Source: Epiperipatus broadwayi
Lineage: Eukaryota > Onychophora > Udeonychophora > Euonychophora > Peripatidae
Reading direction: 5' to 3'
DNA: 64,000 bases
Assembly: GCA_028023455.1 (NCBI GenBank)
Contig: JAQFVV010000001.1
Location: 22,089,401-22,153,400 of the forward strand
Within the stretch, counting starts at the first letter, position 1. Every line of letters starts with the position of its first letter. Both the position numbers and the translations under genes were made by a program. Shown piece by piece: positions 25,311 through 36,122 of the stretch. Below the pieces are notes generated by a model. The model made no database searches. It saw nothing but the letters and a program-made list of their open reading frames with translations, and was not told the origin of the DNA.

Positions 25311-27624
25311 GATAGATAGTGATGATAATGTATACAATTTAAAGTGATTATAATTTTAGACTGCTATTTTAATATAATTGTATAAGCAATAATTATGCTA
25401 CTATTTTAGTATTTTCATGAATCAAATTTGGGTGGAACATAAAAAAACTTTTAAATAATTAAGGATTTCTATGCAAGTTTTTTACTTTTACTTAGCTAAC
25501 TTATAATCATTCTAACTATTCTTAGTTAAAGATTAAAACCTTTAAGATAATTTTTTTACCCATTTAACAATTGGCTAGTTTTGATAAGAAATATCTTCTT
25601 ATTAATTATTTTCCTTTGGAAGGATATTGAAGAGATCTTTATTTGCTTCAGTTATTAGATTTTTTTGAATTTTAAGATTTTCTTCATCCTTTTTTTTTGA
25701 CAGATTATATCTAATAATAAACATCATAGATTATTAGAATAAGCAATTTTTACTCTAACAACACTTTTGAATGGAGTAAAATAGTTAGAAAAATGTGCAG
25801 ACATAGGTTGCAGAAGCATTCTGATTTTTTTATTAAATGTAAGTATAAATTGAAGAATGTGGAATCAAGTGTTACAGTTAAGCAATAACAATAGCTTGTC
25901 TTTATGTTTTAGCTTATTCTTAACTTAAAATTTTTATGGTATCAATTGTTTAAGATTTTCTATAAGTCAATATCAGTATTTACTACTAACAATATTGAAC
26001 AGCTTCTGTTACATTACAGGTTATTTGTAATGTCTCTAGTCGGTTGGTAATTGAGATATTTTAAATATACTCTATACTTATGATAATATATATATGTACA
26101 TATGCATAGTCATATATTTTCATTATGATATATACATAAATTATGCACATAGGCATTTCAAATAAATAATAGTTAATTCACTACATGTTTATTGGTAGAT
26201 GGCCTTTATGTCTGCATATATAAATTGACTGAATAGTAGTGTGATTTCTTTATAAGATTTCTTTGAGAATGATGGAATAGTCTATTATAATTTTCTTAGT
26301 CAAAATATCCATTCATTTCTTTCTGTTCCTTGCTAAATTAATTTTTCTAGATTAACAGGGTTTGTGTAATAATAATTCACCAATATATCCTTTTCTTTCA
26401 TTACACATATCTTGTTCTGCTGAAAACAGATATTAAATGTAAATATTGAATAAATTTAATATCTATGGATAAATTTAGAACATATTCAGCAATTGGTATT
26501 TTTGGAAGAAAATGAAAACTCACAATTACTACAAGTTACCAATTTATTAATAATTTTTATTAATCATTCATTAGAGATTATCCAATAATGATTAATATTT
26601 TTTTAGTGTGTAATATTAGTTATAAATTTACTTTTAAAACTTTAAATTACAAAAGAGAAACATGTTAAGATCTGTCACGAATATTAATTAATCTGTTGGA
26701 TTTTTTAAAATGTTACTTAAGAACATCTTAAACCTAGTTAATTAATTTTTAATTGTTTTATTTTACTGAAATATTGTTGTAATATTTTATCATTTACTTT
26801 ATAATTTTGACTTTTATATATTATAGGAATTGTTTATCTAAATAAGTGTAAAATTTTATTTATGACAGTTTGATTAAATATTTAAAATATGCTTTTCAAA
26901 TTTGATCTACTGTAATATTCAAATTAATTTATTTAATTTAAATTTGTTGTAATGTCTTCATGCATAATTATTTTTATTATTTTGTAGTTATAACTTTTCA
27001 CTACCCAAATTCATTTAAAATTTGTTGCCTCTATTGAATAGAAATTCTCACTAAACAGTGAGAGAATTTCTTTCTTTCTATGTAAAATGCCATTTGAAAC
27101 TTAAACAATGATTGTGTGTGAGTGTGCATTTTATATTGTGTGTATACTTGTTTAAATTTACAAATTTTTATTTTACTTTAGGATGAACATATCAAGACTA
27201 AAATCTCAGCAGAAATGCTGAAAAATCATTGATTTAAAAAACTATTTTGGATGGATTTTTTTCCAAATACAACTGATGCAGAAGTATGGCAAAAAAATAA
27301 CAAATATTAATACAAAAGTTTAACAGAATTTTTGAAATCTTAAAATTTTGTTTTAAGCAAGAAGTCACACTTCATTTGCATTTATTTTAACAAGAAAAAA
27401 TAATAGGATTATTTTTGATTGCTAATATATTTATTTTTTCAAAATTCTTTTATAATTTATTAGTAACATAAATAGAACAATTTATTGAGCATAAGTGGAA
27501 GATAAATACTACAGAAAGAAAATCCTTTTTATTACTTCCATCTATAATTATTTTCTTTTTAGTTTAATATTGCTTTGACACTAAATTAAAATTTATATCA
27601 AGCAAATAATGTTAAAAAGAAAAA
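25311..27624. other. Presumed ZNFX1 upstream region
   Basis: No coding sequence seen. An acceptor-like site (ttttactttag) ends at 27,180 and could bring in a 5' UTR exon of ZNFX1. An in-frame TAA at 27,613 means that coding sequence cannot extend upstream of 27,625 without splicing. No convincing promoter was identified. The hairpin at 27,041 is listed separately. Confidence 0.4.
27041..27070. repeat. Short hairpin upstream of ZNFX1
   Basis: gaaattctcac and gtgagagaatttc can pair around the 6-base loop taaaca, with a two-base bulge. It lies about 550 bases before the ZNFX1 start codon, perhaps in the promoter or 5' UTR. Function unknown. Confidence 0.5.
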
Positions 27625-30600
27625 ATGCATAGCTCTAAGTTTAAAGTTTTGGAAGAATCTCCTAATGATTACCGAAACATTCCTTCAATTCCGTTAATTG
27701 AGGAATTAATTTCTGAAAGAAAACCTTTTCTTAGACCAAATAAAATTAAAGGTTCATATGCAAACAATGCTGAATATTTGGATATTCAATTTAGACTTCT
27801 TAGAGAAGATTTCTTATTTCCCCTTAGATCTGGTATTCAGACATTTTTAAAAGGGAATGCTGGAAAATACAATCGTGATATAAGAATTTATGAAAATATA
27901 CAAATTTTAACTGGCATAAAACAAAATTATAATAAAATTGCTTTTGCACTGCAATTCAACATCGAAAAATTTAAAAATATTGACTGGAAATCAAGCAAAC
28001 GTTTAATGTGTGGTTCATTATTATGTTTGTCCAGTGATGATTTTAAAAGCATATTATTTGCAACTGTAGAAGATAATGAAATAACAAATCTTAAACAAGG
28101 CATTTTATATGTTCATTTAATTGAGCCAAATATTACAGAACTGTTGAATCAAAAATTTACTGTTGTAGAAACTATAGTTTATTTTGAAGCTTATTATCAT
28201 AATTTAGAAATTTTAAAAAATATTAATCCCCACAGTGTACCTTTTGATGATTACATTGTGAAATGTGATTTAAATGAAATTTCCCCACCACAATATATTA
28301 ATGATGTCAATTATATTATTGATGAATATATAGTTCCTGTTTTTAGCTATGATCAATGGCCCCCTGCTGATAAACTTAGATTAAATCAGTCTCAGCATTT
28401 TTCTTTACAAATGGCATTGACTCATAAGTTTGCATTGATCCAGGGACCACCTGGTTGTGGCAAAACCTTTTTAGGATTAAAAATTGTAAAAGTATTATTA
28501 GATACTTACCGTGCATCTGAAATAGTAGGTCCAATACTCGTAGTATGTTATACAAATCATGCATTGGATCAATTTTTAGAAGGTATTTTTAATTTGGGTT
28601 ATCAAAATATAATTAGAGTTGGGGGAAGAAGTTCTAGTAGTTTGCTAGAACCTTGTCAGTTGAAAAATAAAAGAGGCAAATATTTAATAAATACTTCTCA
28701 TAGAAGAAATTATTTTCATATTCACAAAGTTTTAAAAAGAAATTTTATAGATCTTAATCAAATAGTACATAATATTGGATTGCTGTCTTCAACGATAATA
28801 AATGTAACATTATTATATAATTTAAATATAATAGACACTGTGATATATTCTCAATTTCCCCAAATTGCAAATGAAAATGTAATGTTGCTTTGGCTTTCTG
28901 TAGAATCCAATAATTTAAATAGTAATCATCTTTCACAGAAAACAGATAAAGTAGAGAAAATTTTGCAAAATAATAATGGAGGACAAATGCTTTTTACTGA
29001 CAAAATAATAGAAAAAAAAGACAATGTAAATTTATATGAAAAAAAATGCATTTATGAGGAAAGGTTTTTTGAAGAAGCTTCTAAATATATTGAAGATGAA
29101 AAATATGAAGCTCTGAATATGTATACTGAGAAAACAGATAACATTAAAATAGAAAATAGTACTAAAAAAGGTAAAAACAAATGTGGCCTGGAAAATAATA
29201 ATAAATCATCCACAACTATAAATGAAGAGAAAAAACTATTAGCAAAATGTTTGTGTCACTTAAAGTCAGAGATAGCATTCACCGAAGAAGAAGTAAATAA
29301 ACTGAATATTATTTCTAAAAATTTATGGCAACTATCACTAAAATCACGTCATCAATTGTATTTATATTGGATTGCCAAATATAAGGAGAAACTTCATGAT
29401 CAATTTTTGAGTATTGAGCAAGAATATAATAGAAATGCTAAATTACGAAGAGAATTGCAAATTTTAAATGATTATGAAATATTAAAAGATGCCAAAATTA
29501 TTGGGATGACAACAACAGGTGCAGCAAAATATCACAAGATTTTAACAGAAATTCACCCTAAAATTGTTATTGTTGAAGAAGCTGCTGAAGTTCTGGAAGC
29601 TCATATTATGACATCATTAACAGATAAGTGTGAGCATCTAATTCTTATTGGAGATCATCAACAGCTTCGTCCCAATCCAAACACTTATGAAATAGCTACA
29701 AAATTTAAGTTAAGCATTTCTTTATTTGAAAGAATGATTATGAATGGTATGCCTTATAGTCAGTTGAAGGTTCAACACAGAATGAGGCCTGAAATTGCAT
29801 TATTAATGAAGCATTTTTATTTAAATTTGAAAAATCATGAGAGTGTTTTGAATTATGAAAATATTAAAGGTGTGAATAGTAACATGTTTTTTATACAACA
29901 TTCACATTTTGAAAAGGATGATTATGATCTTAAGAATCATTCAAATATTCATGAAGCAAAATTTATTTTAGCTTTATGTAAATACTTGATTCAACAGGGC
30001 TATTCCACACATCAAATTACTATTCTTACACCATATGTAGGACAATTGTTTCTTTTTCGTAAGCTTATTCCAGAGGATATTTTTGATGGGCTTAGAATTT
30101 CTACACTAGATAACTTTCAAGGTGAAGAAAATGATATTATTCTTTTATCATTAGTCAGAAGTAATGTAAATAAAAAAATTGGATTTCTTAGTATTGAAAA
30201 TCGTGTTTGTGTTGCCTTATCTAGAGCTAAGAAGGGTTTTTATTGCATAGGAAATTTTGAAATGTTTGCGAAAAAATCTGAACTGTGGAAAAATATAGTT
30301 AGTGATTTAAAAATTTCAAATAATATTGGAACTCATTTAAAATTATTTTGTTCTAAGCATTACACAGCAGTTGAAATTTCATCAGCTGAAGATTTTTTAA
30401 CTTATGTTCCAGATGGAGGATGCAAAAAACCATGCGAATTCCAATTAAGTTGTGGTCATGTTTGTGGAAGACGTTGCCATTCATATGACTCAAACCATGA
30501 AAATTACAAATGCTTAAAAAAATGTCTCAAGTATTGCGAATTAGGACATCAATGCAAAGAAGATTGTATAAAAAAGTGTCCTAAATGTGAAGTAAAAATT

Positions 30601-32283
30601 GAGAAGACTTTTGCTATTTGTGGACATACTCAATTAATTCCTTGCCATGAGAAAAACAATCCCAACTATAGATGTTTTGAAATTTGTGATAACATTTTAC
30701 TTTGTGGACATCCATGTCGAAGAAAATGTGGGAAAACAGACAACTGTAGTAATCATTCGTGCTCCAATTTTTGTCAGATGATAATTAAAAAATACTTGGA
30801 TTGCAGGCATTCACTTTTAATTAAATGTAGTGCAGATATAAATGATTATAAATGTTATAAAATAATACACAAAATATTGCCTTGTGGACACATGCAAACT
30901 TCTGTGTGCCATTTACTTACTGAAGATGAAATTTGCCGACATCCATGTAAAACTTTATTAGAATGTGGACATCTTTGCTTGGGAAATTGTAATAGCTGTC
31001 ATCAAAGTCGTGTGCATATACCTTGCAAATGTAAAAAAGTTCTTGTCTGTGGTCATGAATGTGAATCTCCGTGTTATAAAACTTGTGCTCCTTGCATGCG
31101 CAATTGTGAAAATTGCTGTACACACAGAAATTGTCCTGAGACTTGTGGAAAATTATGCTCACCTTGTAAAATGCCATGTGTGTGGAAATGTAAACATTAT
31201 AGGTGTACAAAACTTTGTTATCAATTTTGCAATCGTAAACGATGCAATAAGCCATGCCCAGAATTATTAGGATGTGGTCATCCATGTATAGGATTATGTG
31301 GTGAAATTTGTCCACAAGCATGTCGTATTTGCAATTTTAAATTAGTTTCTGAAATAGTTTTTGGTACTGAGAATCATACATCACAATTTATTCAACTGGA
31401 AGACTGTATACATTTTTTTGAAGTGACAGCTTTAGATAATTGGATGCAGATAAAGGAAAAGCATAATGAAAGGAATCTATTGAAAGTTTGCCCCAAATGT
31501 AGGATACCAATTCGTAAAAGTCTTCGATATGGTTCATTAATAAAACAATCCTTAACGGAAATTGAAAGAATTAAGCGCAAACTTTTACGTAAAAAAAAGT
31601 TTTTCCCAATTGAACTTGAACGAATCAGGCTTTTTTATTTTCAAAATTTTTATGTTTATATTGAATATTCTGAAGTATTTTTTGAACAATTCAAAATATA
31701 TTTAGACAAATTTCTTCATCATACTTCAGAGTTATCTCATGTGAATATTATTGAAAATCAGTTAATATTTCTCAAGGAACTTAAAGCTATAAAACAGAAG
31801 TGTGATTTTCTAAAAAATTTGAGTTTGCTTGTCAATCAGGAGTCTCAGCAATATATATTGTCTCTTCTTTTTCCTAATCAAATTAATAAGAATATTGCAG
31901 AAGTTTTCTCAGAAGTAATAATAGGAGAAACAAAATGGATGAAAACTTTGGCTATAAGATTTGATCCTTCTTTGGGAGATCAGTTTATGAAAGAATTCTC
32001 TCAGGAAATAAATCGCCTTAAATTGTGGTCATATTTTTATTGTATCATTACTGAAGCTTGCATTAATCCTATTAGGCCTTCAGAAGATGTGACCAACTTA
32101 GTAGTGCAAATTCATAGTGTTTTAACAAGAGCTGGGAAAAGTTTCACAGAGAGTGAAGATATTCATAAATCTTTAAATCACTTATTACCATTAATAGTGA
32201 CTGATTTTAGAATGGCAACTAATGGACCAGTAATGATTGATATATCTTATGACCAATTGTTTAAATGCTCTGATGGTAAGTAG
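27625..32283 (+). CDS. ZNFX1-like SF1 helicase with NFX1 zinc fingers
   Basis: UPF1-like superfamily 1 RNA helicase. Known relatives act as a mitochondrial dsRNA sensor in mammals and as a germ-granule small-RNA inheritance factor in C. elegans; here the role is inferred. Seen in 1,552 codons: N-terminal ZNFX1 block (PNDYRNIP, LDIQFRLLREDFLFPLR); Walker A GPPGCGKT 274-281; VVCYTNHALDQF 306-317; a Lys/Glu/Asn-rich insert about 428-540; motif II IVEEAAEV around 651-654; GDHQQLRP 676-683; QHRMRP 717-722; FQGEEND 831-837; VALSRAKKG 863-871; at least eight CGH..C zinc modules at about 933-1236; a CxH...CPKC RING-like pair 1261-1292; helical C-terminus. The first Met follows an in-frame TAA, with A at -3. 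Oddity: the stop TAG overlaps a splice donor (GATG|GTAAGT), so the true end may differ by a few residues or continue. The vertebrate RZ finger is not seen. Confidence 0.95.
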   Translation: MHSSKFKVLEESPNDYRNIPSIPLIEELISERKPFLRPNKIKGSYANNAEYLDIQFRLLREDFLFPLRSGIQTFLKGNAGKYNRDIRIYENIQILTGIKQNYNKIAFALQFNIEKFKNIDWKSSKRLMCGSLLCLSSDDFKSILFATVEDNEITNLKQGILYVHLIEPNITELLNQKFTVVETIVYFEAYYHNLEILKNINPHSVPFDDYIVKCDLNEISPPQYINDVNYIIDEYIVPVFSYDQWPPADKLRLNQSQHFSLQMALTHKFALIQGPPGCGKTFLGLKIVKVLLDTYRASEIVGPILVVCYTNHALDQFLEGIFNLGYQNIIRVGGRSSSSLLEPCQLKNKRGKYLINTSHRRNYFHIHKVLKRNFIDLNQIVHNIGLLSSTIINVTLLYNLNIIDTVIYSQFPQIANENVMLLWLSVESNNLNSNHLSQKTDKVEKILQNNNGGQMLFTDKIIEKKDNVNLYEKKCIYEERFFEEASKYIEDEKYEALNMYTEKTDNIKIENSTKKGKNKCGLENNNKSSTTINEEKKLLAKCLCHLKSEIAFTEEEVNKLNIISKNLWQLSLKSRHQLYLYWIAKYKEKLHDQFLSIEQEYNRNAKLRRELQILNDYEILKDAKIIGMTTTGAAKYHKILTEIHPKIVIVEEAAEVLEAHIMTSLTDKCEHLILIGDHQQLRPNPNTYEIATKFKLSISLFERMIMNGMPYSQLKVQHRMRPEIALLMKHFYLNLKNHESVLNYENIKGVNSNMFFIQHSHFEKDDYDLKNHSNIHEAKFILALCKYLIQQGYSTHQITILTPYVGQLFLFRKLIPEDIFDGLRISTLDNFQGEENDIILLSLVRSNVNKKIGFLSIENRVCVALSRAKKGFYCIGNFEMFAKKSELWKNIVSDLKISNNIGTHLKLFCSKHYTAVEISSAEDFLTYVPDGGCKKPCEFQLSCGHVCGRRCHSYDSNHENYKCLKKCLKYCELGHQCKEDCIKKCPKCEVKIEKTFAICGHTQLIPCHEKNNPNYRCFEICDNILLCGHPCRRKCGKTDNCSNHSCSNFCQMIIKKYLDCRHSLLIKCSADINDYKCYKIIHKILPCGHMQTSVCHLLTEDEICRHPCKTLLECGHLCLGNCNSCHQSRVHIPCKCKKVLVCGHECESPCYKTCAPCMRNCENCCTHRNCPETCGKLCSPCKMPCVWKCKHYRCTKLCYQFCNRKRCNKPCPELLGCGHPCIGLCGEICPQACRICNFKLVSEIVFGTENHTSQFIQLEDCIHFFEVTALDNWMQIKEKHNERNLLKVCPKCRIPIRKSLRYGSLIKQSLTEIERIKRKLLRKKKFFPIELERIRLFYFQNFYVYIEYSEVFFEQFKIYLDKFLHHTSELSHVNIIENQLIFLKELKAIKQKCDFLKNLSLLVNQESQQYILSLLFPNQINKNIAEVFSEVIIGETKWMKTLAIRFDPSLGDQFMKEFSQEINRLKLWSYFYCIITEACINPIRPSEDVTNLVVQIHSVLTRAGKSFTESEDIHKSLNHLLPLIVTDFRMATNGPVMIDISYDQLFKCSDGK

Positions 32284-32284
32284 A
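32270..32284 (+). other. Consensus splice donor at end of ZNFX1 exon
   Basis: The last codons read gat ggt aag tag, which is also GATG|GTAAGTAG, an excellent 5' splice site after base 32,275. If used, one base of a split codon is carried over and the annotated Gly-Lys-stop is intronic. Confidence 0.6.
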
Positions 32285-32354
32285 CATTATTTTAATATTT
32301 CATACTTGATAATACAAATATATTTTATGACTGATATTTTATTTACATTTCCAG

Positions 32355-32373
32355 CTTGCTGAGAAGTAAACAG
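32355..32373 (+). other. Candidate next ZNFX1 exon
   Basis: A pyrimidine-rich acceptor (tttacatttccag) ends at 32,354, giving a 79-base intron from the donor after 32,275. Joined in phase, the protein would end ...Cys-Ser-Asp-Ala-Cys with TGA at 32,360-32,362. The segment cttgctgagaagtaaacag is followed by a further donor-like gtaata at 32,374, so the rest could be 3' UTR. This predicts only a two-residue change at the C-terminus. Confidence 0.4.
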
Positions 32374-32492
32374 GTAATATAAATTTTAATATTTATATTA
32401 GACATTTTTTTAATTGGACTTTATTATTTTATAATGTTAGTTCAAATATTAATTCATTAATTTTATGGTCTGATTTTTAATATGAGATATTG

Positions 32493-32498
32493 AATAAA
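32493..32498 (+). terminator. Possible polyadenylation signal of ZNFX1
   Basis: AATAAA lies about 130 bases after the predicted stop and is followed by TG-rich sequence (gtagagattgcaaacagtgg). In AT-rich DNA this hexamer is common by chance, so support is positional only. Confidence 0.35.
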
Positions 32499-32904
32499 TT
32501 GTAGAGATTGCAAACAGTGGTTTATTATGATGATCAAGTATCGTCATGTTGTCATAGTATCCTATTGCCTAAGTGATTTGGACAAAACTGGAAAAAGTAT
32601 TTCACCTTTTTTATTTATTTATTTTTTATATTGTAAGAAGATATCAAATATTTTGCTGATAGTGTGCTACAATAGTTTAATACATAAATTATGCCAATTA
32701 TTTTTTAAATGTTTAATAAGGAAAAACCATGGATCATGTTAAAAATTTTGATATTATTTTTATTGCTATATTTTAATTCTATTTTATGAGTACACATTTT
32801 CCATTCCATTTTTTTTACCTAAAAGAAAACAATAAATACCTTACAAAAAAAATATCAAGTCAGATGTCACATGACTTTAATTTAACAAGCTTATATTACA
32901 AATG

Positions 32905-33051
32905 TTATATAAAGAGCTCGCAAATAAGCTCTTAACAAGCTTTGCAGAATATCCTAGCACCTCACTAAGGAAGACAGTAGCAGAAACTGGTCTGGGGTTA
33001 GGGATATTATGCAAAACTTGTTAAGAGCTTATTTGCGAGCTCTTTATATAA
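32905..33051. repeat. 147-bp near-perfect hairpin
   Basis: Left arm 32,905-32,954 and right arm 33,002-33,051 are inverted copies with 48 of 50 matching positions. The outer 35 bases are perfect (ttatataaagagctcgcaaa and onward). The 47-base loop begins tagcacctcac. Either a young palindromic MITE with TA-rich ends or a transcribed RNA hairpin. It lies about 400 bases past the putative ZNFX1 polyadenylation signal. Confidence 0.9.
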
Positions 33052-33059
33052 TAAATACC

Positions 33060-35610
33060 TTAATTTTGTCAGTTTTTATCTCAATGGTAAATAGAAAAAA
33101 AAAATTTGAATTATCTTAAAAACATTTTAAAAATCAGTTCATTTTGAAATTAATAATAATCAAATATTTGTTAATTTTATTGATGCAGAATAATAAATTA
33201 TATTTGCCAGACTTGCTATTGTCATTAAAATTGTTTTTTATTTTTTTGTTTGGACAAAGAAATTATATACTTTATTTATATATTTTGCATAGCTTTATTT
33301 CTACCTAAAAAGTTATCAAGATATTTAAATTGATTCATATTGACAAATTGATAATTATTTAAGCTAAAAGTTGTTGAAGTTTTTTTTTCATCATTATTGA
33401 TTGATAAAAGATTTGTATTTTTTTTTTTTTTTTGAGCAGTAATTACTTTTTGGGTCATAGTGTGCAATTTCTTGAATTTGGATGATTTGTCTATTAGATA
33501 ATACCACATATGATAATCTAATGTCAAAACTAATCCATAAGTAATCAAAAAAAAAAAAAGGCAAAATAATACAAAAGTAATCCACACTGAATTTAATGAC
33601 TAATAATTTTGGCAAATGTAATTAGGAAATATTTTGTTACTATTAATTTCAAAGTGAAAAATAAATTAGTTTTATAAAGTTTATATAGTAGCTTTGAATT
33701 TTTTATCTTTAATATTTTTTAGATAGGTTATATTTTTCCCATTGAAATAAAAACTGAGGGGCACCTCACTTGTGAAATGCCCCTAAAACATTAAAGCATT
33801 TGTCACATTTATTTTTTGGATAAAAAAAAAATTGTAAAATAAAGATTTCATAAAGTGTAGATGCCAAGACATATTTATTGCATTCTTGAATGATACTACA
33901 AATACATTCTGCACATGAAATTATTTATATTTTCTAATTTTATTGATTGTTTTTATTCAACATACTTATTGCTGATAATTATTTTCTTATTGATTACTTT
34001 TCATACTGGATCCATTTGTTCCCATAAATTATTTTCAAAGCAAAATGTGAAACAATTATTCATTTTAAATTATTTGACCCCATTCCTGCATATAATTTTT
34101 TTTTGTCTTTTTATTATTGTTGTTATTGCACTCATTCATTGTATTTATTGCCATGAATTACTTTCTGATGGATTACTTTACTTGAAAAATACACATCTTG
34201 CCATAAATTATTTTATGAATCATATATTAATTTCATTTGCTAGATTTATTATCTATTATTAAAATTGGTGTGAGTTGCATTTTTAAATTTTTTATGGATT
34301 AGTAAAATACGTATATTTATTTATTTATTTTTTATTTCTTATGAATTAGTTATCATTGGTTTCTCTTATGTGACTTCATCCAGCAGACAAATTGCATACT
34401 GTAAGAACACAATGTTTTTTTGTTATAAATGCTGCCAACAGAAATATATTCAGCAGATTCCTATCCTTAATTTTTACTCTTGATGTTATTGCTAAAGTTT
34501 ATGAATTTGTATCGAGATTGAAATGCGAATATATCTACTTGTACATATCTTTTTTCTTTGTTGTTTTAAAGAATTAATAGAAGAAAGTAATGTTTTAATT
34601 TATTTTGGAATTTGCTCTGTTTATTAAAGTGCTGTTTAAAACTATAACATATTACTAAAATTAATTTTAATATTATTTTAATGTGAACAATTCTGAATCG
34701 AAATAAAAAACATTAAGAAAAATTGAGAAGTTATTGATAATAAAAAAATTTATTTCATCGGATTCTAGTATTATACTAAAAATGTATTAATTCTCTTGGT
34801 AGATCTTCAAAATTTATGTTTTTGTACATACACATTTAAAAAATAATTTTTTTTAAAAAAATGTGGTGCACTGGATATTTGTTAATTAATAAATATATTT
34901 GGCTTGAGTGCTGTATGCTTTTTCTCCCTCTTAACAATAAATAACTAAAGACCTTAATCACTTATTAATTTAAATATTTTATGTGACAAAAAATAAAGGA
35001 GGGAGCTAATTTCTGAATCATTTGGTACAAAGATTAGCACAGGAAAGCAATGATAAAAAATTTAATTGAAAAAATAAATGTTTATATGCGGAATGTATTG
35101 AAAATTTAATATATATTAAAATTAGTATTTTCTATTTATGATTTACATTCAATATTTATTTAAATTTTCAGCAATTACATGAATACTTTAAAGATATGGA
35201 AGGTTTATAATGGGAGGGAATAAGAGGTATGCTGTTATTAGTACATATCCTCGTTAATCCAGGGAGGCTAGAAAATCAATAATGCCAGATTAATGATATT
35301 GCACTTGTTTACACATACATTGTGATTTAATGAAAAGTTAGTCATGTATTTATAGAGGATAGTCGAATATTTCTATATGAAAGTTTTCTACCTGCTTCAC
35401 GAATTGGTATTTTCTTGGAAGTCAGATACCATACTAAAAGAAACTATTGTTTTTTACACTAAACAAAAACCAATAGCATTCCTCAAAATAAAATTATAAT
35501 AGGAGTGTTACAGAAAGTTTATAAAAATGTAAGAATGATTCTGTAAATATTACAAGATATGAGAATTTTTGTATAAATAATATAGAATGTATTATGAATA
35601 AATTAAATAA
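33060..35610. other. Non-coding AT-rich DNA
   Basis: No recognised gene. Open frames of 103 codons (minus, 33,276-33,587) and 115 codons (plus, 33,915-34,262) encode low-complexity Phe/Ile/Leu/Tyr-rich peptides. The second overlaps a diverged direct repeat containing ccataaattattttc, ccatgaattactttc and ccataaattatttta, so repeat structure explains it better than a gene. Confidence 0.5.
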
Positions 35611-35869
35611 TATAAAATGGTTGTCGTCAATTAGCCCCCGCACACCGCCTGATGTCGCTGGATTGTTTTCTGTTAGCGTGTTGAAACCGCTTGAGGGTGT
35701 AATTTCTATGTAAACAAACAATTATAATGTTACCGGGCTGTTGTTGTTGTTTTTTTTTCACCTTTATAGTGCTTTTTTTGATTTACAATAAAATCATAAA
35801 TAATGAAATTTATCTAAAAGAAATAAAAAATAAACTGGATAAACTTTTTTATTTTTAATTTTTTTTTTC

Positions 35870-36122
35870 TAAAATGAAATTTGTAATTTTAACAAGAATA
35901 AAAACAATATCGTGGCGACGCAAATCAAATTTTAACATGAAGAAAAATATATAATTTCTCCAAAACAAAAACATCGTGGCCACGCAAATAAAATTGTTAA
36001 TTTTAACAAGAATAAAAACAAATAATTTCCCCAAAACAACATCATGGTCATGCAAATATAATTTGTAATTTTAATAAGAATAAAAAGAAAGAATTTATTC
36101 AAAACAATATCGTGGCTAAAAA
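35870..36122. repeat. 68-bp tandem repeat array, nearly four units
   Basis: The landmark cgtggc/catggt followed by (c/g)acgcaaat recurs at 35,911, 35,975, 36,043 and 36,111 (spacing 64, 68, 68). Each unit also carries attttaacaagaataaaaa. It lies inside the 1.9-kb TIR element and is a good candidate for a subterminal transposon array. Confidence 0.85.

Noticed and set aside
30917-31321. 134-codon minus-strand and 101-codon plus-strand ORFs
   Set aside because: They lie inside the ZNFX1 zinc-finger coding region in other frames; cysteine-rich coding sequence creates such shadows.
33915-34262. 115-codon hydrophobic ORF
   Set aside because: Extreme Phe/Ile/Leu/Tyr bias and internal direct repeats explain the open frame better than a gene.
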